Below are positions 6,752-12,632 of a stretch of DNA of 12,632 nt, piece by piece; the stretch's first letter is position 1; each line of letters begins with the position of its first letter. The notes under the pieces are model-generated. The model worked only from the letters and a program-made list of their open reading frames with translations, was not told the origin of the DNA and made no database searches. This DNA comes from Polaromonas sp. (lineage in GTDB: Bacteria > Pseudomonadota > Gammaproteobacteria > Burkholderiales > Burkholderiaceae_C): the NCBI GenBank assembly GCA_026786065.1, contig JAJAYS010000299.1:1-12632 (forward strand). Direction: 5' to 3'. A program made the position numbers and the translations under genes.

Positions 6752-6803
6752 CGCTATCTAATTAATAGCTGTTTGCGCCCGTATTTGCTGGGTTTAAGGC
6801 CAT
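6752..6803 (+). repeat. Dispersed ~50-bp hairpin repeat, copy B
   Basis: Starts CGCTATCTAATTAATAGCTG, then TTTGCGCCCGTATTTGCTGG and GTTTAAGG. It matches copy A across the CGCTAT, TAGCTG and GCGCCCGT-TTT blocks. It lies immediately beyond the 3' end of copZ, where a terminator or RNA-stabilising hairpin for the copZ message could act. The stem is only CCC/GGG here, so function is uncertain. Confidence 0.7.
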
Positions 6804-6812
6804 TTTAATGCC

Positions 6813-7001
6813 TCACTGCGGCGGATACCCGGCTTCTTTCAGCGCCGCCTCGACCGCGCCCCGTTGCAGTGTGGTCTGAACCGTCACCTGCTTGTTCGGC
6901 AGGTCCACGCTGACGCCAGCCTCTGGGTCGGTCTGCTTTAGGGCTTCGGTAATGGCGCGCACGCAGTGGCCGCAGCTCATCGCGGGGATGTTGAATTCCA
7001 T
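6813..7001 (-). CDS. copZ: CopZ-like copper chaperone (HMA domain)
   Basis: This 62-residue cytosolic heavy-metal-associated domain protein delivers Cu(I) to the copper ATPase or buffers it. The metal-binding motif is MSCGHC at 8-13 (Cys10, Cys13), and the rest follows the beta-alpha-beta-beta-alpha-beta ferredoxin-like fold: VRAITEALKQTDPEAGVSVD, then KQVTV and AVEAALKEAGYPPQ. The ATG at 7001 follows AAGGAG seven bases upstream; longer readings up to 7436 lack this signal and run antisense into copA, so I reject them. It is divergent from copA, with a CueR-type operator on its own strand about 100 bases upstream. Its histidine in the CGHC loop is common in free-standing chaperones, while the ATPase domains use CASC. 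Confidence 0.9.
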   Translation of the reverse strand: MEFNIPAMSCGHCVRAITEALKQTDPEAGVSVDLPNKQVTVQTTLQRGAVEAALKEAGYPPQ

Positions 7002-7098
7002 GTGTCGGCTCCTTGAGTAGATTGAAAGCCTTGGGCTCTCTGCGCAAGCCCCTGCGGGTTCTGCAGAAAGTCCCTTGAAAACCCGGGCTCGTGCCGCA

Positions 7099-7129
7099 AG
7101 TCTGCACCTTGTAGCCCGATGAAGCTCAA
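7099..7129 (-). promoter_or_regulatory. CueR-type operator/promoter for copZ
   Basis: On the minus strand the site reads TTGAGCTTC at the -35 end and ACAAGGTGCAGACT at the -10 end, 31 bases in all. It superimposes without gaps on the E. coli copA CueR site as I remember it (TTGACCTTCC...GGAAGGTTTAACCT): -35, the CTT/AAGGT dyad arms, and a -10 (CAGACT) after a long 19-base spacer, the hallmark of MerR-family control. It shares CAAGGT-CAGACT with the site facing copA. The motif match is seen; copper control is inferred. Confidence 0.6.
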
Positions 7130-7180
7130 CCGGCGGCCGGCAATGGCCCTGCGCCGTCGGCGGGTAAGGCCGGCACCGGC

Positions 7181-7211
7181 CGGACCCTGGCGCAGCAGCA
7201 AGGTTCAGACT
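7181..7211 (+). promoter_or_regulatory. CueR-type operator/promoter for copA
   Basis: The plus strand reads GGACCCT, an 11-base middle, then CAAGGTTCAGACT, ending about 52 bases before the copA ATG. It aligns without gaps to the copZ-facing site and to the MerR-family copper consensus (GACC-T...AAGGTT-A-CT) with a 19-base spacer. The -35 (CGGACC) is poor, as expected for a promoter needing activator-driven DNA distortion. Together with the copZ site it gives paired divergent copper-inducible promoters. Confidence 0.55.
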
Positions 7212-7263
7212 CGGACCATTGTCCCGCGATTGCAGATCAGGCCGCCTCTCCCGGAGCCCCACC

Positions 7264-9720
7264 ATGAACCCCACCGTTACCCTGCTAGCCGACCACGCCC
7301 TTCCGGGCGCACCGGCCGCCTCCCCCAAGCCGACCGAATGGCAATTTCCGGTCCAGGGCATGACCTGTGCGTCCTGCGTCGCGCGGGTCGAGCGCGCGCT
7401 GGCTGCGGTACCCGGCGTGCAGGAGGCGAGCGTCAACTTTGCGACCGAGCAGGTCAGCGTGAAGGCCGGGCCGGATGTCGGCTTGAGCGCGCTGAAGGCG
7501 GCGGTCGAGCGTGCCGGCTACGCGGTCGGTGAAGAAACGCTGCGGCTGAAGATCACCGGCATGACTTGCGCGTCCTGCGTGCTGCGGGTCGAGAAAGCGC
7601 TTTTGCAGGTGCCGGGCGTGCTGAAGGCCGAAGTCAATCTGGCCACCGAGATAGCCACCGTCACGCTTTCGGGTGCGACGGTGACGCAGCCGCAACTGAT
7701 TGCCGCCATCGACAAGGCCGGGTACGAGGCCCGCGCCAGCGGGGACGACGGCAACGCAGCACTTGGCCGCAGCAAACCCGGCACGCAGGTCTGGCCGATC
7801 TTGCTGGCTGGCGCGCTGTCGCTGCCGCTGGCGCTGCCGATGCTGGGTTTGCTGGTCGGCGAGCACTGGATGCCCAACGGCTGGCTGCAACTGGCGCTGG
7901 CAACACCGGTGCAGTTCTGGCTGGGCGCGCGGTTTTACAAAGCGGGCTACAAGGCGCTGCGTGCCGGGACCGGCAACATGGACTTGCTGGTGGCCATCGG
8001 CACGTCTGCAGCCTACGGCCTGAGCGCCTATCAACTGCTGCAGCGCGGCGCGCAGGGCAGTATGGGCCACCTGTACTTTGAAGCCGCTTCGATAGTCATC
8101 ACGCTGGTGCTGCTGGGCAAATGGCTGGAGGCGCGGGCCAAGCTGCAGACCACCGAGGCGATTCGCGCACTGAATGCACTGCGGCCCGAAACCGCCCGAC
8201 GCCGTGTCGCTGGCCAGGACGAAGACGTGCCGATTGCACGGGTAGTGGTCGGCGATGTCATCGTCGTGCGGCCCGGCGAACGCATTGGGGTCGATGGCGA
8301 CATCACCGAGGGCGCGAGCCAGGTCGATGAGTCCTTGATCACCGGCGAAAGTCTGCCGGTGAACAAACACGTGGGCGACCGGGTGACCGGCGGCGCGGTC
8401 AATGCCGAAGGCCTGCTGCTGGTGCGCACCACCGCCGTCGGCGCTGAATCCACGCTGGCGCGCATCGTGCGCATGGTCGAGTCGGCGCAGGCCAAAAAGG
8501 CGCCAATCCAGCGGCTGGTCGATCGGGTCAGCGCGGTGTTTGTGCCGGTGGTGCTGGGCCTGGCGCTGCTGACGCTGCTGGGCTGGGGCCTGGGCACCGG
8601 GCAGTGGGAAAGCGCCATCCTGAACGCGGTCGCGGTGCTGGTGATTGCCTGCCCGTGCGCGCTCGGGCTGGCAACGCCGACCGCCATCATGGCCGGCACC
8701 GGCGTTGCAGCGCGGCACGGCATATTGATCAAGGACGCCGAGGCGCTCGAAGTGGCGCACGCGCTGACGCTGGTGGCCTTCGACAAGACCGGCACCCTGA
8801 CCGAGGGCCGGCCCGAGCTGGTCGCGCTGGAGCCGCACCGCATAGAGCGGGGCGCGCTGCTGGCGCAAAGCGCGGCGATTCAAGCCGGCAGCGAGCATCC
8901 GCTGGCCCGGGCCGTGACGACGCTGGCGCAGCAAGAAGGCGTTGCCGTGCCGGCCGCCACCGGCGTGCGGGCCATCGCCGGGCGCGGCATGGCGGCGCTG
9001 GTCGAAGGCCGGGCGCTGCGCCTGGGCAGCCCGCGCTTGATGCGGGAATTGCAGGTGGACCTTGGCCCCTTCGCCAGTCGGGCTGCAGCGCTGGAGACGG
9101 ACGGGCGCACCGTCTCCTGGCTGGCCGATGTGAGCGACACCGACCGGCCGACGCTGCTTGGCCTGCTGGCCTTTGGCGACACCCTCAAAAGCAGCGCTCC
9201 TGCGGCGATTGCGCGGCTGCAGGCGCTGGGCATTCAAACCGTGCTGATCAGCGGCGACAACGAAGGCAGTGCGCAAGCCGTCGCCGCTACCCTGGGCATA
9301 ACCCGGGTGCATGCGCAGGTGCTGCCCGGCGACAAGGCCGCCATCGTAGGCAGCCTGAAAGCCGGCGGCGCGCGGGTGGCGATGGTCGGCGACGGCATCA
9401 ACGATGCGCCCGCGCTGGCTGCGGCCGACGTCGGCATCGCAATGGCCACCGGCACCGACGTGGCGATGCAGGCGGCCGGCATCACGCTGATGCGCGGCAA
9501 TCCGGCGCTGGTGGCCGATGCGATCGACATTTCGCGCCGCACCTACGCCAAGATCCGGCAGAACCTGTTCTGGGCGTTTATTTACAACCTGGTGGGCATT
9601 CCGCTGGCGGCGCTGGGCCTGTTGAACCCGGTGCTGGCCGGTGCGGCGATGGCGCTGAGCAGCGTCAGCGTGGTGCTGAACGCGCTGCTGCTGCGGCGCT
9701 GGAGAGGCCTCGGCAAATGA
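7264..9720 (+). CDS. copA: Cu(+)-translocating P1B-1-type ATPase
   Basis: This 818-residue inner-membrane pump exports cytosolic Cu(I) at the cost of ATP. In order it has two N-terminal metal-binding domains with GMTCASC (Cys35/Cys38 and Cys102/Cys105) and eight transmembrane helices. The actuator domain has TGES at 360-363. The transport site is CPC (463-465) in helix 6, phosphorylation is at Asp507 in DKTGT, the nucleotide-binding HP dipeptide is His545-Pro546 in SEHPLA, and the hinge is GDGIND from 709. The C-terminal helices carry YN (in [12 protein letters not shown]) and MALSS, both typical of Cu(I) specificity. ATG 7264 is preceded by GGAG seven bases upstream and was chosen over an in-frame ATG 15 codons earlier. 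A CueR-type promoter faces it. Its stop overlaps the ATG of a regulator stub (ATGA). Length and motifs are complete; it should be functional. Confidence 0.97.
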   Translation: MNPTVTLLADHALPGAPAASPKPTEWQFPVQGMTCASCVARVERALAAVPGVQEASVNFATEQVSVKAGPDVGLSALKAAVERAGYAVGEETLRLKITGMTCASCVLRVEKALLQVPGVLKAEVNLATEIATVTLSGATVTQPQLIAAIDKAGYEARASGDDGNAALGRSKPGTQVWPILLAGALSLPLALPMLGLLVGEHWMPNGWLQLALATPVQFWLGARFYKAGYKALRAGTGNMDLLVAIGTSAAYGLSAYQLLQRGAQGSMGHLYFEAASIVITLVLLGKWLEARAKLQTTEAIRALNALRPETARRRVAGQDEDVPIARVVVGDVIVVRPGERIGVDGDITEGASQVDESLITGESLPVNKHVGDRVTGGAVNAEGLLLVRTTAVGAESTLARIVRMVESAQAKKAPIQRLVDRVSAVFVPVVLGLALLTLLGWGLGTGQWESAILNAVAVLVIACPCALGLATPTAIMAGTGVAARHGILIKDAEALEVAHALTLVAFDKTGTLTEGRPELVALEPHRIERGALLAQSAAIQAGSEHPLARAVTTLAQQEGVAVPAATGVRAIAGRGMAALVEGRALRLGSPRLMRELQVDLGPFASRAAALETDGRTVSWLADVSDTDRPTLLGLLAFGDTLKSSAPAAIARLQALGIQTVLISGDNEGSAQAVAATLGITRVHAQVLPGDKAAIVGSLKAGGARVAMVGDGINDAPALAAADVGIAMATGTDVAMQAAGITLMRGNPALVADAIDISRRTYAKIRQNLFWAFIYNLVGIPLAALGLLNPVLAGAAMALSSVSVVLNALLLRRWRGLGK

Positions 9721-9794
9721 CGCACGAAGGGCCGCTTGACATCGGCAAAGCCGCCGGTTCAAGTACCACCAGGCACGACGGAGTACGCCGGTGA
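9717..9794 (+). pseudogene. cueR: Probable truncated cueR (MerR-family copper regulator) stub
   Basis: A 25-codon frame starts with ATG overlapping the copA stop and reads [16 protein letters not shown] before running into TTRHDGVRR and a stop. LDIGKAAxxS is how MerR-family regulators begin (the first helix of the winged HTH, normally IGEAAxxSGVSAKMIRHYE). The position directly behind copA is a common place for cueR. The rest of the ~130-residue protein is missing, and the RHDGV segment might be a scar of the RHYE motif. The stub's stop overlaps the GTG of alkB (GTGA), so the deletion joined alkB directly to the copper operon. The match is short, so chance resemblance cannot be excluded. Confidence 0.5.
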
Positions 9795-10483
9795 CGCGGG
9801 ACCTGTTCGACGACGACGACAACGCCGACGCCGCACCGCAGCCGGCCACAGCGCGTGTGCCGCTCGCGCCCGGCGCGCTGCTGTTGCGCGGTTTTACACT
9901 CGACGCGGCCGCCGGGCTGATGCCGGCGGGCGAGCAGGTCCTGCTGGCTGCGCCGCTGCGCCATCTGCAGGTGCCCGGTGGCCGCACGATGTCGGTTGCG
10001 ATGAGCAACTGCGGCGCGCTGGGCTGGGTGTCGGACCCGAGCGGCTACCGTTACAGCGCCACCGATCCGCTGACCGGCCGCCCGTGGCCGGCGATGCCCG
10101 ACTGCCTGCAGGCGCTGGCTACGCAGGCGGCACGCGAAGCCGGGTTCGACGGCTTCTCGCCCAACGCCTGCCTGATCAACAGCTACCGGCCCGGCGCCCG
10201 CATGGGCCTGCACCAGGACCGAGACGAAGGCGGAAAGTCGGGCGACTTCAGTCGGCCCATCGTGTCGGTGTCGCTCGGTCTGCCCGCCGTGTTTTTGTTC
10301 GGCGGTCCAGAGCGGCAGCACAAAACGACGCGCTGGCCGCTGCAGCACGGCGACGTCGTGGTCTGGGGCGGGCCTGCGCGGCTGGCGTTTCATGGCGTCG
10401 CGCCGTTGAAGGAGGGTGAGCATGCGGCGCTCGGGGCGCAGAGGGTGAACCTGACCTTTCGGCAGGTGGCGGCGGTCGCGTGA
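9791..10483 (+). CDS. alkB: AlkB-type 2-oxoglutarate/Fe(II)-dependent DNA repair dioxygenase
   Basis: This 230-residue cytosolic enzyme oxidatively demethylates 1-methyladenine and 3-methylcytosine in DNA or RNA. The substrate-lid region SNCGALGWVSDPSGYRYS resembles E. coli AlkB. The iron facial triad is His141 and Asp143 (HQDRDE) plus His201 in RLAFHGVAPL. The 2-oxoglutarate arginines are Arg218 and Arg224 in RVNLTFR. LINSYRPGARMGLHQD and SLGLPAVFLFGG are the remaining signatures. The start is taken as GTG 9791, overlapping the stop of the regulator stub; the next in-frame starts would cut into the N-terminal domain less plausibly. Length is close to E. coli AlkB (216). No ada gene is adjacent. 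It may be read with copA, in which case it would be partly copper-responsive; this is inference. Confidence 0.92.
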   Translation: MTRDLFDDDDNADAAPQPATARVPLAPGALLLRGFTLDAAAGLMPAGEQVLLAAPLRHLQVPGGRTMSVAMSNCGALGWVSDPSGYRYSATDPLTGRPWPAMPDCLQALATQAAREAGFDGFSPNACLINSYRPGARMGLHQDRDEGGKSGDFSRPIVSVSLGLPAVFLFGGPERQHKTTRWPLQHGDVVVWGGPARLAFHGVAPLKEGEHAALGAQRVNLTFRQVAAVA

Positions 10484-10485
10484 GT

Positions 10486-10537
10486 CGCTATGACTTTGAT
10501 AGCTGTTCACGCCGTATTTAAGGGGCTTAAAGCCGGT
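10486..10537 (+). repeat. Dispersed ~50-bp hairpin repeat, copy C
   Basis: Starts CGCTATGACTTTGATAGCTG, continues TTCACGCCGTATTTAAGGGG and CTTAAAGCCGG. It aligns with copy A through CGCTAT, TAGCTG and TCACGCC-GT-TTT, with one base missing in the CGCCC block. It begins three bases after the alkB stop, consistent with a gene-end position shared with copies A and B. Confidence 0.7.
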
Positions 10538-10635
10538 TTCTTCTTAAATTTTTTAGTTGTTCAGGTGTTCGCGCTCGCATTTGTTTTTTGTCTCCCCCTT
10601 GGTGAGACGGTTAGGCCTGTCCTGAGCCTGTCAAA

Positions 10636-10696
10636 GGGGTGAGGGCAGCCGGCTGTGGGAGAGTCACAGAAATGGCCCTCGGGGAACCCTCACCCC
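10636..10696. repeat. Perfect 10-bp inverted repeat in the alkB-chrA gap
   Basis: GGGGTGAGGG (10636-10645) and CCCTCACCCC (10687-10696) are perfect complements 41 bases apart. The flank CCTGTCCTGAGCCTGTCAAA resembles a widespread intergenic repeat end. The gap 10484-10813 holds this, repeat copy C and no gene that I can recognise. It could be the ends of a decayed small mobile repeat, or a convergent terminator stem; no T-tract follows. Confidence 0.45.
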
Positions 10697-10813
10697 GGCA
10701 CGCTCTGGCACTCTTCAAAAATGCGCGCAGTGCACTGGCGGCAAATGTCGAAGTCGAGCTTCCTTAGGTTTAACTGAACAGCATTGGGTCGGGGCTGGTC
10801 GGGGCTCAGCGCC

Positions 10814-11260
10814 AGCCGCCATCGGCAGCAGCCACAGGGCGGCGCCCGCTAGGAGCACCCGCGCCAGGCGGCTGGCCTTGAAGCGCGCATGCGCTGGTGT
10901 GGGCGTGTCGTCGTCGATCACGCAAGGCGGCTGCCGCGTCGCCACGCCACCGGCTTTCGGCGTGTGGCCCGCAGTGCCGGAGAGCGCCAGCGGCGCCACA
11001 CGGGCCAGCACCGCGCCCAGCCCGAGCGCGCTCGGCACGACCAGCGGAAACGGTGCGGCGGTGGGGAGATGCGGGGCCTCCGGGCTGGGCAGAAGCATGC
11101 AGAGATTGAGCGCGTGAAGAAAGCATTTCTCCGACACCCGGCGGCTCTTTTCAACCAGCTCGCGGTGCATGATGGCCATCTGCCCCTCTGGCCCGCCGAA
11201 GCTAATGAAGCCGAGTTGCAGCCAGAATTTGAAGGCTTCGGCGAAAGACACAGCGGGCAT
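10814..11260 (-). pseudogene. chrA: chrA chromate transporter remnant with internal deletion
   Basis: ChrA is an inner-membrane chromate efflux protein, normally about 400-450 residues. This frame starts [20 protein letters not shown] then [18 protein letters not shown] and [16 protein letters not shown], the highly conserved ChrA N-terminus. After [11 protein letters not shown] (about residue 66, near position 11060) it jumps to [14 protein letters not shown] and on to [14 protein letters not shown] and [10 protein letters not shown], which in intact ChrA lie roughly 100 residues further on. After residue 149 the similarity ends, so the second half of the transporter is gone; an unrelated tail continues to a stop at 10715. 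No Shine-Dalgarno precedes ATG 11260, and an alternative ATG at 11345 ([11 protein letters not shown]) would need a frameshift. Changes at conserved spots (FGGPEG, LLPSPEA) support loss of selection. Not expected to transport. Confidence 0.8.
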
Positions 11261-11358
11261 GGGGCCGGGCAGCGCGTCGGCGACCGGGTGCCGGCCACCT
11301 CGGCGGGCTCCGGGCCGGACGCGTGTTTCGCGTTGCGGTCGACATTACGCTTGCATTA

Positions 11359-11375
11359 AACGCCGAGGGGGCGTT
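11359..11375. other. Hairpin downstream of metW
   Basis: AACGCC and GGCGTT pair perfectly across a five-base loop. On the minus strand the stem is followed by TTAAT, so it could be a weak terminator of the metX-metW message, about 100 bases past the metW stop. The remaining sequence between 11376 and 11476 shows nothing else that I recognise. Confidence 0.35.
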
Positions 11376-11476
11376 ATTGCCGTGCCTGGGCGGGCGGCGG
11401 CGTCCCTGGATGACAACAATTCGGTTGGCCGGAATACCGACGCTGGCGCGCACCAATGCCGTTTCGCCACCACCCG

Positions 11477-12082
11477 TCAGGAACCCTGAAACTTGAACAC
11501 CGCCCGAATGGCCCGCGCGTTCGGCCACCAGCGCACTTCCCGCCCGTTTTGAAGGCCGAAGCGGTCTTCGATCCGCAGGCTGTTTTGCAGCGCCAGCGCT
11601 TCGAAATCCTGCAGCGTACCGACGCGGATGTTGGGCGTGTCGTACCACTGGTAAGGCAAAACCTTGGTCACTGGCATGCGGCCGCGCAGCACCGCCAGCC
11701 GGTTCGGCCAGTGGCCGAAATTGGGGAAGGCGACGATGCCGGTGCGGCCGACCCGGGCGGTCTCGCGCAGCATGGTTTCGGCATTGCGCAGGTGTTGCAG
11801 CGTGTCGATCTGCAGCACCACGTCTAAGGAGCGGTCGCCAAACAGTGTCAGGCCGTCTTCGAGGTTGAACTGAATCACGTTGACGCCCCGCGCGACGCAG
11901 GCCTGAACGTTGGCGTCGTTGATCTCGACACCGTAGCCCGAGCAGCCGCGCTCGGCGATCAGATGCGCCAGCAAAGCCCCGGTGCCGCAACCGAGGTCCA
12001 GCACCCGCGAGCCGTGCGGCACGAGCCGGGCGATGGACAGCAGGTCGGCCGACGGCTGAGTGGGAATCAAAGCATCGGTCAC
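11477..12082 (-). CDS. metW: MetW, methionine biosynthesis methyltransferase-like protein
   Basis: This 201-residue cytosolic protein has a class I SAM-binding fold. In proteobacteria lacking MetA it is encoded with metX and is needed for efficient homoserine acylation activity. Visible features are motif [16 protein letters not shown] (27-41), the acidic SAM-ribose residue in GYGVEI (Glu53), the family sequence [39 protein letters not shown], and [11 protein letters not shown]. Length is close to the usual ~195-200. The GTG start at 12082 overlaps the metX TGA (GTGA), implying translational coupling. It ends FKFQGS. All motifs look intact, and there is no sign of decay. Confidence 0.95.
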   Translation of the reverse strand: MTDALIPTQPSADLLSIARLVPHGSRVLDLGCGTGALLAHLIAERGCSGYGVEINDANVQACVARGVNVIQFNLEDGLTLFGDRSLDVVLQIDTLQHLRNAETMLRETARVGRTGIVAFPNFGHWPNRLAVLRGRMPVTKVLPYQWYDTPNIRVGTLQDFEALALQNSLRIEDRFGLQNGREVRWWPNARAIRAVFKFQGS

Positions 12083-12632
12083 ACGGCCACCCGACTCTCG
12101 AAATAGGCCCGCACCACGCCGAGGTAGCGCGGGTCATCGAGCAAAAAGGCATCGTGTCCGTGCGGCGCATCGATTTCGGCGTAACTGACGTCGCGCTGGT
12201 TGTCGAGCAGCGCCTTGACGATTTCGCGGCTGCGCGCGGGCGCGAAGCGCCAGTCGGTGCTGAAGCTGATGAGCAAAAACTTGGCGGTTGCGCCAGCCAG
12301 CGCCCGCGTCAGGTCGCCGCCGAAAGCGCGCGCCGGATCGAAGTAGTCGAGGGCGCGGGTAATCAGCAAGTAGGTGTTGGCGTCGAAATACTCGCTGAAT
12401 TTGTCGCCCTGGTAACGCAGATAGCTTTCGATCTGGAATTCGACTTCCTGCGTCGAGTATTTATAGGCCCCCACGCTTGTCGCTTCGCGTACTGCGCTGC
12501 CCCCCGGGGGGGCTGCCTGACCTTGGGGCGGCCCGGCGGCCTGACTGGCCCCCACGCTTGGCGCTTCGCATACTGCGCTGCCCCCGGAGGGGGCTGCCTG
12601 ACCTTGGGGCGGCCCGGCGGCCTGACTGGCCC
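12079..12632 (-). CDS. metX: MetX, homoserine O-acyltransferase, C-terminal part with in-frame 27-residue repeats
   Basis: MetX transfers an acyl group (acetyl or succinyl) to homoserine, the first committed step of methionine synthesis; it is a cytosolic alpha/beta hydrolase-fold enzyme. The gene runs off the right edge, so the N-terminal half with the nucleophile serine is not visible. The visible C-terminus is clearly Met[40 protein letters not shown], the catalytic Asp in FSTDWRFAP and the catalytic His in [10 protein letters not shown]. Directly before YKYSTQE the frame enters tandem 81-base units that encode 27-residue blocks ([13 protein letters not shown]..., ending SVGA); in homologs I expect this segment to follow directly on the previous helix. 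An internal GTG near 12555 is inside the repeat and is not a start. The frame stays open to the edge, so the enzyme may be full-length with a large low-complexity insertion. Confidence 0.92.
   Translation of the reverse strand, partial: ASQAAGPPQGQAAPSGGSAVCEAPSVGASQAAGPPQGQAAPPGGSAVREATSVGAYKYSTQEVEFQIESYLRYQGDKFSEYFDANTYLLITRALDYFDPARAFGGDLTRALAGATAKFLLISFSTDWRFAPARSREIVKALLDNQRDVSYAEIDAPHGHDAFLLDDPRYLGVVRAYFESRVAV
12466..12632. repeat. In-frame 81-bp tandem repeat inside metX
   Basis: Unit 1 is 12466-12546, unit 2 is 12547-12627, and a third starts at 12628 and is cut by the window edge. Each begins GGCCCCCACGCTTG, has the core CTGCCCCC-GGGGGCTGCC and ends GGCGGCCTGACT. Units 1 and 2 differ at four of 81 positions. 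The period is exactly 27 codons, with no stop in the metX frame. The left third matches the repeat at 2808 in the M20 gene. Confidence 0.9.

Noticed and set aside
7002..7436. Upstream extension of the copper chaperone frame to 207 codons
   Set aside because: It overlaps the copA N-terminal metal-binding domain antisense and skips the AAGGAG-ATG start at 7001, which gives a standard 62-residue chaperone.
7285..10008. A 907-codon open frame on the minus strand, antisense to copA and alkB
   Set aside because: It is complementary to two genes with complete catalytic motifs; its translation is rich in Arg, Gln, His and Gly with no recognisable domain. Long antisense frames are expected in high-GC coding DNA.
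11202..12170. A 322-codon minus-strand frame overlapping metW, extending to the chrA remnant
   Set aside because: It is out of frame with metW, Arg/Ala-rich and lacks motifs. Its end ([11 protein letters not shown]) could be an old chrA N-terminus, noted under chrA, but not a separate gene.
12466..12632. CRISPR array
   Set aside because: Tandem 81-bp units are contiguous with no unique spacers and lie within metX coding sequence.

Overview
The window looks like a chromosomal segment of a betaproteobacterium, most likely a Comamonadaceae member (Polaromonas/Rhodoferax/Variovorax-like). The grounds are the very high GC content, the metX-metW pair, the protein wording of Psd, MetX and the M20 peptidase, and two families of short dispersed repeats that I associate with this family. 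The genus is inferred; no rRNA or tRNA gene is present.

Layout, left to right: the 3' end of rsmE (+) overlaps a collapsed MFS transporter remnant (+). A minus-strand group follows, in transcription order: DUF1439 envelope protein, M20 peptidase, monoacylglycerol-lipase-like hydrolase. The M20 gene carries an in-frame GC-rich repeat insertion. A DUF72 gene (+) is interrupted by one amber codon. A toxin-antitoxin pair (-) follows, in which the usual toxin start codon reads ACG. Next is psd (-), frameshifted just before its self-cleavage site. A copper module follows: copZ (-) and copA (+) are divergent, with two CueR-type operator/promoters between them. Behind copA lies only a stub of a MerR-family regulator, then alkB (+). 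A chrA chromate-transporter remnant (-) with internal deletion comes next. The window ends in the methionine pair metX-metW (-). metX is cut by the window edge, and its coding sequence contains a tandem in-frame 81-bp repeat related to the one in the M20 gene.

Two themes stand out. First, gene decay: five clear broken genes or stubs (MFS, DUF72, psd, chrA, probable cueR) plus a doubtful toxin start lie among intact housekeeping genes. Second, repeats: a family of about 50 bp with a hairpin sits at gene ends (four copies, one supplying the last codons of the lipase). A second GC-rich family lies inside two unrelated protein genes, in the same orientation and the same reading frame, ending in the same peptide SVGA. 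This second family behaves like a protein-coding repeat comparable in style to Rickettsia palindromic elements, and is the most unusual thing here.
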